Assembly (NCBI RefSeq): GCF_003112575.1
Contig: NZ_BEWC01000002.1
Span: 930,001 to 994,000 of the forward strand
Reading direction: 5' to 3'
From: Streptomyces ardesiacus
Lineage (GTDB): Bacteria; Actinomycetota; Actinomycetes; Streptomycetales; Streptomycetaceae
DNA: 64,000 nucleotides
Part shown: positions 36,015 to 43,623 of the stretch, in pieces
How the letters are laid out: each line of letters begins with the position of its first letter
Position numbering within the stretch: position 1 is the first letter of the stretch
Translations under genes and position numbers: made by a program
The notes under the pieces: generated by a model
The model's input: the letters and a program-made list of their open reading frames with translations, nothing else
Databases searched by the model: none
Told to the model about the DNA's origin: nothing

Positions 36015-36647
36015 TCACACATCCCCCGCGATCGTGTTCCGCTCGCTCGGCTGCACGTACACCAGTCCGTCGCCCTCGAAGCGGATCTGGAAGGCCTCCC
36101 CGCCGCCCTCCCCGAACAGCGTGCGGAAGCTCACCCCCGACTGGAAGGACTGCCGCAGGTCCCCCTGGTGCGCGACGTAGGCCCCCGGGTCGACGGTCAG
36201 CGGGTACTGCGGGCCGACCCGGAGCACCACCGCGGGGCCGTCGGACATGATCGCCGCCTGGCCGTGGCCCTCGACCGTCGTGGTGAACAGCCCGTTGCCC
36301 TGCGAGGCACCGCGCGCTCCCGTGAAACTGGTGCCGGTCCGCAGACCGGCGTCGGCCGCCAGGAAATTGCTCGACTCGACGTACAGCTTGTCGCCCCGGA
36401 GGGCCACGAGGTTGATCTCCGAGGCCCGGTCCGCGAACCAGCAGGTCCCCCGCCCCTTCACCTCCATCACCGTCATCTGCTCGCCGGTGATCCGCCGGGT
36501 CACCATCCCCCGGATCCCCTCACCGCCGCCGGTCAGCTTCTTGAAGGTCATCTCCCCGTCGTACGCGACCATCGAGCCGTTCTTCGCCTTCACGGCGTCT
36601 CCGGTCATGTCGACGGCGAGGACCTTGCTGCCTTGAAGTCGGAACAT
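36015..36647 (-). CDS. AIM24 family protein (first of three)
   Basis: 210-residue AIM24-family protein and the first gene of the operon. It shares with the others the motif order KNGSMVAYDGEMTF, GRGTCWFADRASEINLV, GLFTTTVEGHGQAAIMS and the final FEGDGLVYVQPSE strand. Start ATG 36647 (MFRLQGSKVLAVDM) has no clear ribosome site; a GTG two codons upstream is equally possible. The operon is divergent from the DUF3817 gene at 36833. In mitochondria AIM24 supports MICOS; no bacterial function is firmly established. Confidence 0.86.
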   Translation of the reverse strand: MFRLQGSKVLAVDMTGDAVKAKNGSMVAYDGEMTFKKLTGGGEGIRGMVTRRITGEQMTVMEVKGRGTCWFADRASEINLVALRGDKLYVESSNFLAADAGLRTGTSFTGARGASQGNGLFTTTVEGHGQAAIMSDGPAVVLRVGPQYPLTVDPGAYVAHQGDLRQSFQSGVSFRTLFGEGGGEAFQIRFEGDGLVYVQPSERNTIAGDV

Positions 36648-36741
36648 CGCCACGTTGTGAAAGTAGCCCCGCGACGGGTGGACGGAACAGGGCCCACGGG
36701 TGGAGACCGACCCTGAGTCCACCCCTTGGGGCGCTGTTTGC

Positions 36742-36762
36742 CACAATGGGCGGACGATTGTG
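36742..36762. promoter_or_regulatory. Inverted repeat between divergent AIM24 and DUF3817 operons
   Basis: CACAAT (36742-36747) and ATTGTG (36757-36762) form a 6+6 inverted repeat with a 9-base spacer in the 185-bp divergent gap. Size and position suit a dimeric regulator site, possibly for one of the two nearby MarR proteins. Confidence 0.4.
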
Positions 36763-36832
36763 CTTCCGTTCACAAGGCGGAGCGCACGTGCCACCCGCAC
36801 CGTCAGCGACCTCCTCCCTCCGAAGGTGACCC

Positions 36833-37177
36833 GTGGACCTCAAGACCGCCACCGCCCTCCGCCGCCTCCGCCTGGTCTCGGCGCCCGAGGCGATCTCGTT
36901 CCTCCTCCTGCTCGTCTGCTCCGTCCTGAAGCGGACCACCGACTTCAACGCGGTGCCGGTGATGGGCGCGATCCACGGCCTCCTCTTCGTCCTCTACGTG
37001 CTCTTCTGGGCGGACGCCTGGAACCGCGCCAAGTGGCCGCTGAAGACCGCCGCGCTCTACTTCGTCCTCTCCGTCCTGCCCACCGGCGGCTTCTTCGCCG
37101 AGCGCCGGCTCAAGCGCGAGGCCGAGGACGCGGTCATCGCCTCCCGCGCCCGCCAGGAAGGGGTCGTGAACGCATGA
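36833..37177 (+). CDS. DUF3817 membrane protein
   Basis: 114-residue integral membrane protein of the DUF3817 family (related to the YdzA/rhomboid-fused domain), function unknown. Three hydrophobic segments are seen (about 18-32, 43-63, 73-90), including [19 protein letters not shown] and the conserved [25 protein letters not shown]. Start is GTG 36833 with GAAGGTGA upstream. It overlaps the next gene by ATGA. A paralog lies 1.3 kb away beyond a MarR gene. Confidence 0.87.
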   Translation: MDLKTATALRRLRLVSAPEAISFLLLLVCSVLKRTTDFNAVPVMGAIHGLLFVLYVLFWADAWNRAKWPLKTAALYFVLSVLPTGGFFAERRLKREAEDAVIASRARQEGVVNA

Positions 37178-37467
37178 TCGTCGCCTTCTCCGTGACGCCG
37201 CTCGGCGTCGGCGAGGACGTGGGGGAGTACGTCGCCGACGCCGTCCGGGTGGTCCGCGAGTCCGGCCTGCCGAACCGCACCGACGCGATGTTCACGTCCG
37301 TCGAGGGCGAGTGGGACGAGGTCATGGACGTCGTCCGGCGGGCCGTCGCCGCCGTCGAGGCACGCGCCCCGCGGGTCTCCCTGGTCCTCAAGGCCGACCT
37401 CCGTCCCGGCGTGACGGACGGCCTCACCTCGAAGGTCGAGACGGTCGAACGCCACCTCGCCGGCTGA
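37174..37467 (+). CDS. MTH1187-type thiamine-binding family protein
   Basis: 97-residue protein of the MTH1187/YkoF-like (DUF77) ferredoxin-fold family, some members of which bind thiamine. The pattern [32 protein letters not shown] and [14 protein letters not shown] is typical. Translationally coupled to the DUF3817 gene by ATGA. The real ligand in this organism is unknown. Confidence 0.88.
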   Translation: MIVAFSVTPLGVGEDVGEYVADAVRVVRESGLPNRTDAMFTSVEGEWDEVMDVVRRAVAAVEARAPRVSLVLKADLRPGVTDGLTSKVETVERHLAG

Positions 37468-37545
37468 GCATCCCGGACCGGGCGGCGGTATCGAAAGGCG
37501 AGACGGGGCTGACCGGCATGTGACCGGCCGGTAAGGTCTGGTGGC

Positions 37546-38055
37546 GTGCCGAAGCCCCTCAGTCTCTCCTTCGATCCCATCGCCCGAGCCGACGAACTCT
37601 GGGCACAGCGCTGGGGCGGTGTGCCCTCCATGGCCGCGATCACCTCGATCATGCGGGCCCAGCAGATCCTGCTGGCCGAGGTCGACGCCGTGGTCAAGCC
37701 GTACGGGCTGACGTTCGCGCGCTACGAGGCACTGGTGCTGCTCACCTTCTCCAAATCGGGTGAGCTGCCGATGTCCAAGATCGGCGAGCGCCTCATGGTG
37801 CATCCCACCTCCGTGACGAACACCGTCGACCGGCTGGTGCGCTCCGGCCTGGTCGCCAAGCGCCCCAACCCCAACGACGGCCGCGGCACGCTGGCCACCA
37901 TCACCGACAAGGGCCGCGAGGTCGTCGAGGCGGCCACCCGCGAGCTGATGGCGATGGACTTCGGCCTGGGCGCGTACGACGCCGAGGAGTGCGGGGAGAT
38001 CTTCGCGATGCTCCGGCCGCTGCGGGTCGCCGCGGGGGACTTCAAGGAGGACTGA
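37546..38055 (+). CDS. MarR family transcriptional regulator
   Basis: 169-residue winged-helix regulator with the DNA-binding core at about 65-130 (PMSKIGERLMVHPTSVTNTVDRLVRSG, the wing PNPNDGRGTLATIT) and dimerisation helices at both ends. The GTG start has AAGGT nearby. It lies between two DUF3817 genes in the same direction and may control them; the intergenic gaps (78 bases on each side) are large enough for promoters. Confidence 0.92.
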   Translation: MPKPLSLSFDPIARADELWAQRWGGVPSMAAITSIMRAQQILLAEVDAVVKPYGLTFARYEALVLLTFSKSGELPMSKIGERLMVHPTSVTNTVDRLVRSGLVAKRPNPNDGRGTLATITDKGREVVEAATRELMAMDFGLGAYDAEECGEIFAMLRPLRVAAGDFKED

Positions 38056-38132
38056 GCGCGGGCCGGGCGGGTCCCGGCGAGCCGCCCGACCCGGTCGAAG
38101 ATCGCGCGAAACGGGCGGTTACGCTCGGAGCC

Positions 38133-38474
38133 ATGAAAAAGAGCGTGCTGACCCGCTACCGGGTCATGGCGTACGTCACCGGTGTGCTGCTGATCGCGCT
38201 GTGCCTCGGCATGATCGCGAAGTACGTGCTGGACCTGGGCGGCGCCGCGGACTTCACCCAGGTCGTCAGCATCGCCCACGGCTGGCTGTACGTGATCTAC
38301 CTGGTCTTCGCCTTCGACCTGGGCTCCAAGGCGAAGTGGCCGGTGAAGAAGCAGCTCTGGGTGCTGCTCGCCGGGACCGTTCCGACCGCCGCGTTCTTCG
38401 TGGAACGCAGGATCAGCAAGGAACTGGACGCCAAGGTCGCCGCCGCCGAGGCGCCCGCCCCCGTCAAGGCGTAA
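38133..38474 (+). CDS. DUF3817 membrane protein (paralog)
   Basis: 113-residue membrane protein of the same family as the one at 36833: three hydrophobic segments, the HGWLYVIYLVFAFDLGSKAKWP motif and the end VPTAAFFVERRISKELD. The C-terminus has an Ala/Pro/Lys tail. The ATG at 38133 follows CGGAG at only two bases, so initiation may be weak. icmA follows after 93 bases containing a strong palindrome. Confidence 0.86.
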   Translation: MKKSVLTRYRVMAYVTGVLLIALCLGMIAKYVLDLGGAADFTQVVSIAHGWLYVIYLVFAFDLGSKAKWPVKKQLWVLLAGTVPTAAFFVERRISKELDAKVAAAEAPAPVKA

Positions 38475-38535
38475 CCGGCCCCTCACCGGCCGCCCCACCG
38501 CCGTGCGGACACCCGTACGGCGGTAGCCCATCGAC

Positions 38536-38559
38536 ATTTACTTGGACGTCCTAGTAAAT
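38536..38559. promoter_or_regulatory. 24-bp operator-like palindrome before icmA
   Basis: ATTTACT (38536-38542) mirrors AGTAAAT (38553-38559), and the centre GGACGTCC (38544-38551) is itself palindromic; only the T/T pair at 38543/38552 breaks the 24-bp dyad. It ends eight bases before the icmA ATG, where a bound dimer would block transcription or initiation. TAGTAA inside the right arm could also serve as a -10. Confidence 0.75.
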
Positions 38560-38567
38560 TTGAAGGT

Positions 38568-40268
38568 ATGGACGCTCATGCCATAGAAGAGGGCCGCCTT
38601 CGGTGGCAGGCCCGGTACGACGCGGCGCGCAAGCGCGACGCGGACTTCACCACGCTCTCCGGGGACCCCGTGGAGCCGGTGTACGGGCCCAGGCCCGGGG
38701 ACGGGTACGAGGGCTTCGAGCGGATCGGCTGGCCGGGCGAGTACCCCTTCACCCGCGGCCTGTATCCGACCGGGTACCGCGGGCGTACGTGGACCATCCG
38801 GCAGTTCGCCGGGTTCGGCAACGCCGAGCAGACCAACGAGCGCTACAAGATGATCCTCCGCAACGGCGGCGGCGGGCTCTCGGTCGCCTTCGACATGCCG
38901 ACCCTCATGGGCCGCGACTCCGACGACCCGCGCTCGCTCGGCGAGGTCGGGCACTGCGGGGTCGCCATCGACTCGGCCGCCGACATGGAGGTGCTGTTCA
39001 AGGACATCCCGCTCGGCGACGTGACGACCTCCATGACGATCAGCGGGCCCGCCGTGCCCGTGTTCTGCATGTACCTGGTCGCCGCCGAGCGGCAGGGCGT
39101 CGACGCGTCCGTGCTCAACGGCACGCTGCAGACCGACATCTTCAAGGAGTACATCGCCCAGAAGGAGTGGCTCTTCCAGCCCGAGCCCCACCTGCGGCTC
39201 ATCGGCGACCTCATGGAGTACTGCGCGGCCGGCATCCCCGCCTACAAGCCGCTCTCCGTCTCCGGGTACCACATCCGCGAGGCCGGGGCGACGGCCGCGC
39301 AGGAGCTGGCGTACACGCTCGCCGACGGGTTCGGGTACGTGGAGCTGGGGCTCAGCCGCGGTCTCGACGTGGACGTGTTCGCGCCCGGCCTCTCCTTCTT
39401 CTTCGACGCGCACCTCGACTTCTTCGAGGAGATCGCCAAGTTCCGCGCGGCGCGCAGGATCTGGGCCCGCTGGATGCGCGACGTCTACGGCGCGCAGACC
39501 GACAAGGCGCAGTGGCTGCGGTTCCACACCCAGACCGCCGGCGTCTCGCTGACCGCGCAGCAGCCCTACAACAACGTGGTGCGGACGGCCGTGGAGGCGC
39601 TGGCCGCCGTGCTCGGGGGGACCAACTCCCTGCACACCAACGCGCTCGACGAGACCCTCGCGCTGCCCAGCGAGCAGGCCGCCGAGATCGCCCTGCGCAC
39701 CCAGCAGGTGCTGATGGAGGAGACCGGCGTCGCCAACGTCGCCGACCCGCTGGGCGGTTCCTGGTTCATCGAACAGCTGACGGACCGGATCGAGGCCGAC
39801 GCCGAGAAGATCTTCGAGCAGATCAAGGAACGGGGGCTGCGCGCCCACCCCGACGGGCAGCACCCCGTCGGTCCGATCACCTCCGGTCTCCTGCGCGGCA
39901 TCGAGGACGGCTGGTTCACCGGGGAGATCGCCGAGTCGGCCTTCCGCTACCAGCAGGCTTTGGAGAAGGACGACAAGAAGGTGGTCGGCGTCAACGTCCA
40001 CACCGGCTCCGTCACCGGCGACCTGGAGATCCTGCGGGTCAGCCACGAGGTCGAGCGCGAGCAGGTGCGGGTGCTGGGCGAGCGCAGGGCCGCCCGCGAC
40101 GACGCGGCGGTGCGGGGGGCCCTGGACGCGATGCTGGCGGCGGCCCGGTCCGGCGGCAACATGATCGAACCGATGCTGGACGCGGTGCGCGCGGAGGCGA
40201 CGTTGGGCGAGATCTGCGGGGTGCTGCGGGACGAGTGGGGGGTGTACACCGAGCCCGCGGGGTTCTAG
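38568..40268 (+). CDS. icmA: Isobutyryl-CoA mutase large subunit
   Basis: Substrate-binding subunit of adenosylcobalamin-dependent isobutyryl-CoA mutase, interconverting isobutyryl-CoA and n-butyryl-CoA and so linking valine breakdown to butyrate units. The 566 residues equal the S. coelicolor protein. F80 in WTIRQFAGFG and Q198 in KEYIAQKE are the two residues that distinguish this enzyme from methylmalonyl-CoA mutase (Tyr and Arg there). No B12-binding domain is present; that is on the separate small subunit IcmB, which is not in this window. The barrel motif SGYHIREAGATAAQELAY is intact. An almost perfect palindrome precedes the gene; a strong terminator follows. Confidence 0.96.
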   Translation: MDAHAIEEGRLRWQARYDAARKRDADFTTLSGDPVEPVYGPRPGDGYEGFERIGWPGEYPFTRGLYPTGYRGRTWTIRQFAGFGNAEQTNERYKMILRNGGGGLSVAFDMPTLMGRDSDDPRSLGEVGHCGVAIDSAADMEVLFKDIPLGDVTTSMTISGPAVPVFCMYLVAAERQGVDASVLNGTLQTDIFKEYIAQKEWLFQPEPHLRLIGDLMEYCAAGIPAYKPLSVSGYHIREAGATAAQELAYTLADGFGYVELGLSRGLDVDVFAPGLSFFFDAHLDFFEEIAKFRAARRIWARWMRDVYGAQTDKAQWLRFHTQTAGVSLTAQQPYNNVVRTAVEALAAVLGGTNSLHTNALDETLALPSEQAAEIALRTQQVLMEETGVANVADPLGGSWFIEQLTDRIEADAEKIFEQIKERGLRAHPDGQHPVGPITSGLLRGIEDGWFTGEIAESAFRYQQALEKDDKKVVGVNVHTGSVTGDLEILRVSHEVEREQVRVLGERRAARDDAAVRGALDAMLAAARSGGNMIEPMLDAVRAEATLGEICGVLRDEWGVYTEPAGF

Positions 40269-40283
40269 GCGCCGGGTGCTGCG

Positions 40284-40331
40284 GCGGGGGTTCCAGGGGG
40301 CGTTGAGGCTCTGCCCCCTGGAAACCCCCGC
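40284..40331. terminator. Strong hairpin terminator after icmA
   Basis: An 18-base arm (40284-40301) pairs with 40313-40331 with a single extra A bulged in the right arm; the loop is 11 bases. It separates icmA from the convergent TetR gene. Confidence 0.8.
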
Positions 40332-40340
40332 CCGCGCCCG

Positions 40341-40396
40341 CCCGTCACCCGGCTCGTCCGGCCGAGAGGTCACCCGTCACCCGGCTCGTCCGGCCG
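40341..40396. repeat. 24-bp direct repeat at the 3' end of the TetR gene
   Basis: The sequence at 40341-40364 recurs exactly at 40373-40396, 32 bases apart (starts CCCGTCACCCGGCTCGTCC). The right copy encodes the last residues of the TetR protein (SRPDEPGD), the left copy lies just beyond the stop codon. This is probably a slippage duplication of the gene end. Confidence 0.7.
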
Positions 40397-41005
40397 GGAA
40401 GTGAGTCCCCAGAGCAGGACCCGGGTCAGGCTCCGGACCCAGTCGCCGCTCGCGGTCTCCGCGCTGACCAGGGTGCGGTGCACCACCGCTCCCGCGACCA
40501 TGTCGAAGATCAGGTCCGCCGTGCGGGCCGCCTCCGCGGCGTCCGGCTCCGGGGGCAGCTCCCCCCGTGCCTGCGCCCGGGCCCGGCCCTCCAGGACCAG
40601 ACGCTTCTGGCGTTCGACGATCGACGTGCGGATGCGTTCGCGCAGCACTTCGTCCCGGGTCGACTCCGCGACCACCGCCATCAGGCCGCTCCGGGCCTCC
40701 GGGCGGGCCAGGATCGCCGCGAACTGGAGGACCACGCCCTCGATGTCGGCGGCGAGGGAGCCGCGGTCGGGCAGTTCCAGCTCGTCGAAGAGCTCCGCCA
40801 CCGCGTCCACGACCAGCTCGTTCTTGCCCGACCAGCGGCGGTAGAGCGTCGTCTTGGCAACCCCGGCCCGCGTGGCGACGTCTCCCAGGGTGAGCTTGGA
40901 CCAGCCGAGGTCGACCAGGGCGGCCCGCGTCGCGGCCAGGATCGCGGCGTCCGCCGCGGCACTGCGGGGGCGTCCGGCACGGCCGGCGGGGCTGCTGCTC
41001 TGCAT
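40370..41005 (-). CDS. TetR family transcriptional regulator
   Basis: 211-residue regulator. After a Ser/Arg-rich start, the HTH lies at about 18-65 (LTLGDVATRAGVAKTTLYRRWSGK split across turn and recognition helix); the C-terminal part resembles the TetR_C ligand domain with PEARSGLMAVVAES. It is convergent with icmA and could act on the palindrome ahead of that gene, but this is inference. An imperfect inverted repeat lies ten bases before its own ATG. Confidence 0.92.
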   Translation of the reverse strand: MQSSSPAGRAGRPRSAAADAAILAATRAALVDLGWSKLTLGDVATRAGVAKTTLYRRWSGKNELVVDAVAELFDELELPDRGSLAADIEGVVLQFAAILARPEARSGLMAVVAESTRDEVLRERIRTSIVERQKRLVLEGRARAQARGELPPEPDAAEAARTADLIFDMVAGAVVHRTLVSAETASGDWVRSLTRVLLWGLTSRPDEPGDG

Positions 41006-41014
41006 GCCCCGACC

Positions 41015-41029
41015 TTAACCGGCGGGTAA
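41015..41029. promoter_or_regulatory. Possible TetR autoregulatory site
   Basis: TTAACC-GGC-GGGTAA is a 6+6 inverted repeat with one mismatch, starting ten bases upstream of the TetR start codon, a usual place for self-repression. Confidence 0.4.
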
Positions 41030-41257
41030 CACGGGCTCCCCCGTGAGACAGATCACCGGGGTGGGGTGTTCCGACGGGCCCTCATGGCATTACGCTACGA
41101 CCCGTAGCGAAAGCGCGGGTCCGCCCGCGCCCCAGCGACGACCACGGGCGTGGGGTGGGGACCCGGCGCCACCAGCACACACGTCGAACAGCACACATCC
41201 GGGCGGGCTTTCGACCCGCTTTTCACACGCGCGCGCCGTACGGGGGAGGATAGACCC

Positions 41258-42235
41258 ATGCAGCCACGGAACATGTCCATGAGCGGGGTCGTCGACCTCG
41301 CCGCGGTGAAGCAGGCCCAGGAGGCCAAGGCGAAGGCGGAGCAGGCGCGCGCCGAGGCGGCCCGCCAGGGCGGGACGGGTGCCGTCTCCCCGGCCGACCT
41401 CGTCATCGACGTCGACGAGGCCGGCTTCGAGAGCGCGGTCCTGCAGCGGTCCACCGAGGTCCCGGTCGTCATCGACTTCTGGGCCGAGTGGTGCGAGCCC
41501 TGCAAGCAGTTGAGCCCCGTCCTGGAGCGGCTCGCCGTCGAGTACGGCGGACGCTTCCTCCTCGCCAAGATCGACGTCGACGCCAACCAGATGCTGATGC
41601 AGCAGTTCGGCGTCCAGGGCATCCCGGCCGTCTTCGCGGTCGTCGCCGGACAGGCGCTGCCGCTCTTCCAGGGGGCCGCGGGCGAGACCCAGATCCGTCA
41701 GACCCTGGACCAGTTGGTGCAGGTGGCCGAGGAGCGCTTCGGCCTGACCGGTCTCGTCGTCGACCCCGAGGCCGAGCCGGGCGCCGCGCACACCGCCGCC
41801 CCCGAGCGTCCGGCGGGGCCGCACGACGCGGCGCTCGAGGCCGCCGTGCAGGCCCTGGACGCGGGCGACCTGGACGGTGCCGTCCAGGCGTACAAGAACG
41901 TGCTGGCCGAGGAGCCGGGCAACACGGAGGCCAAAGTGGGCCTGGCGCAGGCCGAGTTGCTCCAGCGGGTGCAGAACGCCGACCCGCAGAAGGTCCGTCG
42001 GGACGCGGCCGACAAGCCGGGCGACGCCCAGACGCAGATCGCCGCCGCCGACCTGGACCTGGTGGGCGGTCACGTCGAGGACGCCTTCGGACGCCTCATC
42101 GACACGGTGCGCGTGACGGCGGGCGACGACCGCGACGCCGTACGGCTGCGGCTCCTCGAGCTGTTCGAGGTGGTCGGTGCCGAGGACCCGCGGGTCACCG
42201 CGGCACGCCGGGCGCTCGCCCGCGCCCTGTTCTAG
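41258..42235 (+). CDS. Thioredoxin-TPR protein (CnoX/YbbN-like)
   Basis: 325-residue cytoplasmic protein: an N-terminal Ala/Lys/Glu/Gln helix (about 12-37), a thioredoxin fold (about 48-155) with WCEPC (C79, C82), an acidic Pro-rich linker and helical TPR-like repeats (about 185-325, with ALDAGDLDGAVQAYKNVLAEEPGNTEAK). This is the layout of CnoX/YbbN, a co-chaperone that transfers substrates to GroEL and DnaK; in E. coli the active-site cysteines are lost, but here both are present, so it may also reduce disulfides. GGGGAGGA is seven bases before the ATG. Transcribed alone. Confidence 0.92.
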   Translation: MQPRNMSMSGVVDLAAVKQAQEAKAKAEQARAEAARQGGTGAVSPADLVIDVDEAGFESAVLQRSTEVPVVIDFWAEWCEPCKQLSPVLERLAVEYGGRFLLAKIDVDANQMLMQQFGVQGIPAVFAVVAGQALPLFQGAAGETQIRQTLDQLVQVAEERFGLTGLVVDPEAEPGAAHTAAPERPAGPHDAALEAAVQALDAGDLDGAVQAYKNVLAEEPGNTEAKVGLAQAELLQRVQNADPQKVRRDAADKPGDAQTQIAAADLDLVGGHVEDAFGRLIDTVRVTAGDDRDAVRLRLLELFEVVGAEDPRVTAARRALARALF

Positions 42236-42307
42236 CCCGCCCCGGGCGGCGTTCTAAACGCCGTCCGCGTGTGGCGGGTGTGAAGGAGCTGTCGAAGAGG
42301 CGTCACT

Positions 42308-42345
42308 GCGGCCGCGCTTTACCAAAACTTGGTAATCGCGGCCGC
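42308..42345. terminator. Two-part hairpin after the thioredoxin-TPR gene
   Basis: GCGGCCGCG (42308-42316) pairs with CGCGGCCGC (42337-42345), and inside it TTACC pairs with GGTAA around a 7-base loop, with a small bulge between. Probably the terminator of the upstream gene, though no T run follows. Confidence 0.6.
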
Positions 42346-42347
42346 TG

Positions 42348-42491
42348 TTACTGCCAGTAAGTCGGCCGCGTCGATCTGTCTGGCTCTGTCCGGCGATCAA
42401 TGGTTTTGTTCAGCCCTCAAGACACACCCAGCGTCGCCGTTCGGGCCCGATGCGTCGTCCCGCCGCAACGCGTCCGCTACTAGCCAGTAAC
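42348..42491. promoter_or_regulatory. Pair of TACT-n-AGTA palindromes
   Basis: TTACTG-C-CAGTAA (42348-42360) is a perfect 6+6 palindrome. CTACTAGCCAGTAAC (42477-42491) shares the core CCAGTAA and TACT...AGTA symmetry. Two related sites about 130 bp apart upstream of the DUF6230 gene suggest one regulator, perhaps of TetR type, acting on this cluster. Confidence 0.5.
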
Positions 42492-42873
42492 GAACCCCCT
42501 TGTGTCGACGGCGAGAATGCACCACGATCGGCGACGCTCGGTCCATTCCCGTACCCCGACAGCCGGTCGGGTGGCGGGGGTTCCTGGGTCCCCACCGAGC
42601 AGGGCCGGCGGCAGTGATGCCGGCTCTTTGGGCAGGGGGGTCTTCGCTCATCCGGCGAAGCCTGTCCAGCAGGGTTGTGCGTGATGCGTGTCAGGCGCGA
42701 CCAGTGGTTGTCGCTCGGGGGTGATCGCCGGTTATTCGGGCGCGTTGTACGTGCCGCCGAGTGCGGGCGCTCTCCTTCCCGAGGACGTAGCACTTCTCCC
42801 ATCCCTGCCAGACCGAGCCGCCGAACCGGGGGCCGGCCGAGGCCAGGAGATGTACGTCCGAGAAGGAGGAAAT

Positions 42874-43506
42874 ATGGAGTCCCAGGTGCGTGGCGGGACC
42901 AGATGGAAGCGGTTCGCTGTGGTGATGGTGCCCAGCGTCGCCGCCACGGCTGCGATAGGCGTCGCGCTCGCGCAGGGCGCTCTGGCCGCGTCGTTCAGCG
43001 TGTCGGGGCAGTCGTTCAAGGTGACGGCGGACCGGCTCGACGGCACGGGCTTTATGCAGTACGGCGCGGTCGACTCGGGTTACACGCTGAAGGGCGAGAA
43101 GACGGCTCACCCCGTCGCGGTCTCGGCGTTCGACTCGGCGCAGATCAAGAACATGTGCCAGTCCGTGGTCACGCCGGACATCCCGCTGATCGGCTCGGTC
43201 AGCCTCATGCTGAAGGCCGGCGGTGGCGACACCCCGGTCAAGGCGGAGAACCTCTACATCGACATCGAGGACCTCCAGGCCGATGCCACGTTCCGCGGCA
43301 TCGACATCGGTGTGGCCGCCAAGGACGCCAACAAGGGTCCCGGCATCAAGAAGGGCGACACCACCAACCCCTACGGGTTCTCGCAGCAGGCCGACTCGGC
43401 CACGCTGACCAACGTGAAGCAGACGGCGTGGGCGACCACCGCCGGAACCTTCAAGCTCAGCGGTCTGAAGATGTCGCTGTCCAAGGGTGTCAAGGAGTGC
43501 TACTAA
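42874..43506 (+). CDS. DUF6230 family exported protein
   Basis: 210-residue protein, conserved in Streptomyces; often mislabelled cholesterol esterase, but no lipase motif (G-x-S-x-G) is present. After a short basic start a hydrophobic stretch (about 14-38, FAVVMVPSVAATAAIGVALAQ) acts as signal or anchor. The mature part is beta-rich with two Cys (one in NMCQ, one in the final KECY). AAGGAGG is four bases before ATG 42874; the open frame extends further upstream but without family-like residues. First gene of a cluster with DUF6114 and a large secreted protein. Confidence 0.85.
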   Translation: MESQVRGGTRWKRFAVVMVPSVAATAAIGVALAQGALAASFSVSGQSFKVTADRLDGTGFMQYGAVDSGYTLKGEKTAHPVAVSAFDSAQIKNMCQSVVTPDIPLIGSVSLMLKAGGGDTPVKAENLYIDIEDLQADATFRGIDIGVAAKDANKGPGIKKGDTTNPYGFSQQADSATLTNVKQTAWATTAGTFKLSGLKMSLSKGVKECY

Positions 43507-43623
43507 GCACTCGTTGACGGGCGGGGGAGCCGGTGGCGCCCCCGCCCGTCCCCTCTCCGGCCGCGCCTTCACACGCGGACCGCATCTCCACCACAGCAAA
43601 GCCGTACCAGGGAGCTGTTTTCC

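Larger units (their letters stand above)
42236..42873 (+). other. 640-bp region without a recognised gene
   Basis: The gap between the thioredoxin-TPR gene and the DUF6230 gene holds a strong hairpin (42308-42345) and two TACT/AGTA palindromes (42348-42360 and 42477-42491). I find no convincing protein gene: the open frames are Arg-rich and lack ribosome sites. The length and the palindromes suggest a long regulatory leader or a small RNA for the following envelope cluster. Confidence 0.5.

Noticed and set aside
38568..40268. Methylmalonyl-CoA mutase assignment
   Set aside because: F80 and Q198 and the lack of a B12-binding domain identify isobutyryl-CoA mutase large subunit.
42410..42802. 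Open frames in the gap before the DUF6230 gene
   Set aside because: No ribosome sites, Arg/Pro-rich composition and no conserved pattern; treated as non-coding.
42874..43506. Cholesterol esterase annotation for the DUF6230 protein
   Set aside because: No serine hydrolase motif or catalytic triad can be seen and the protein is too short.
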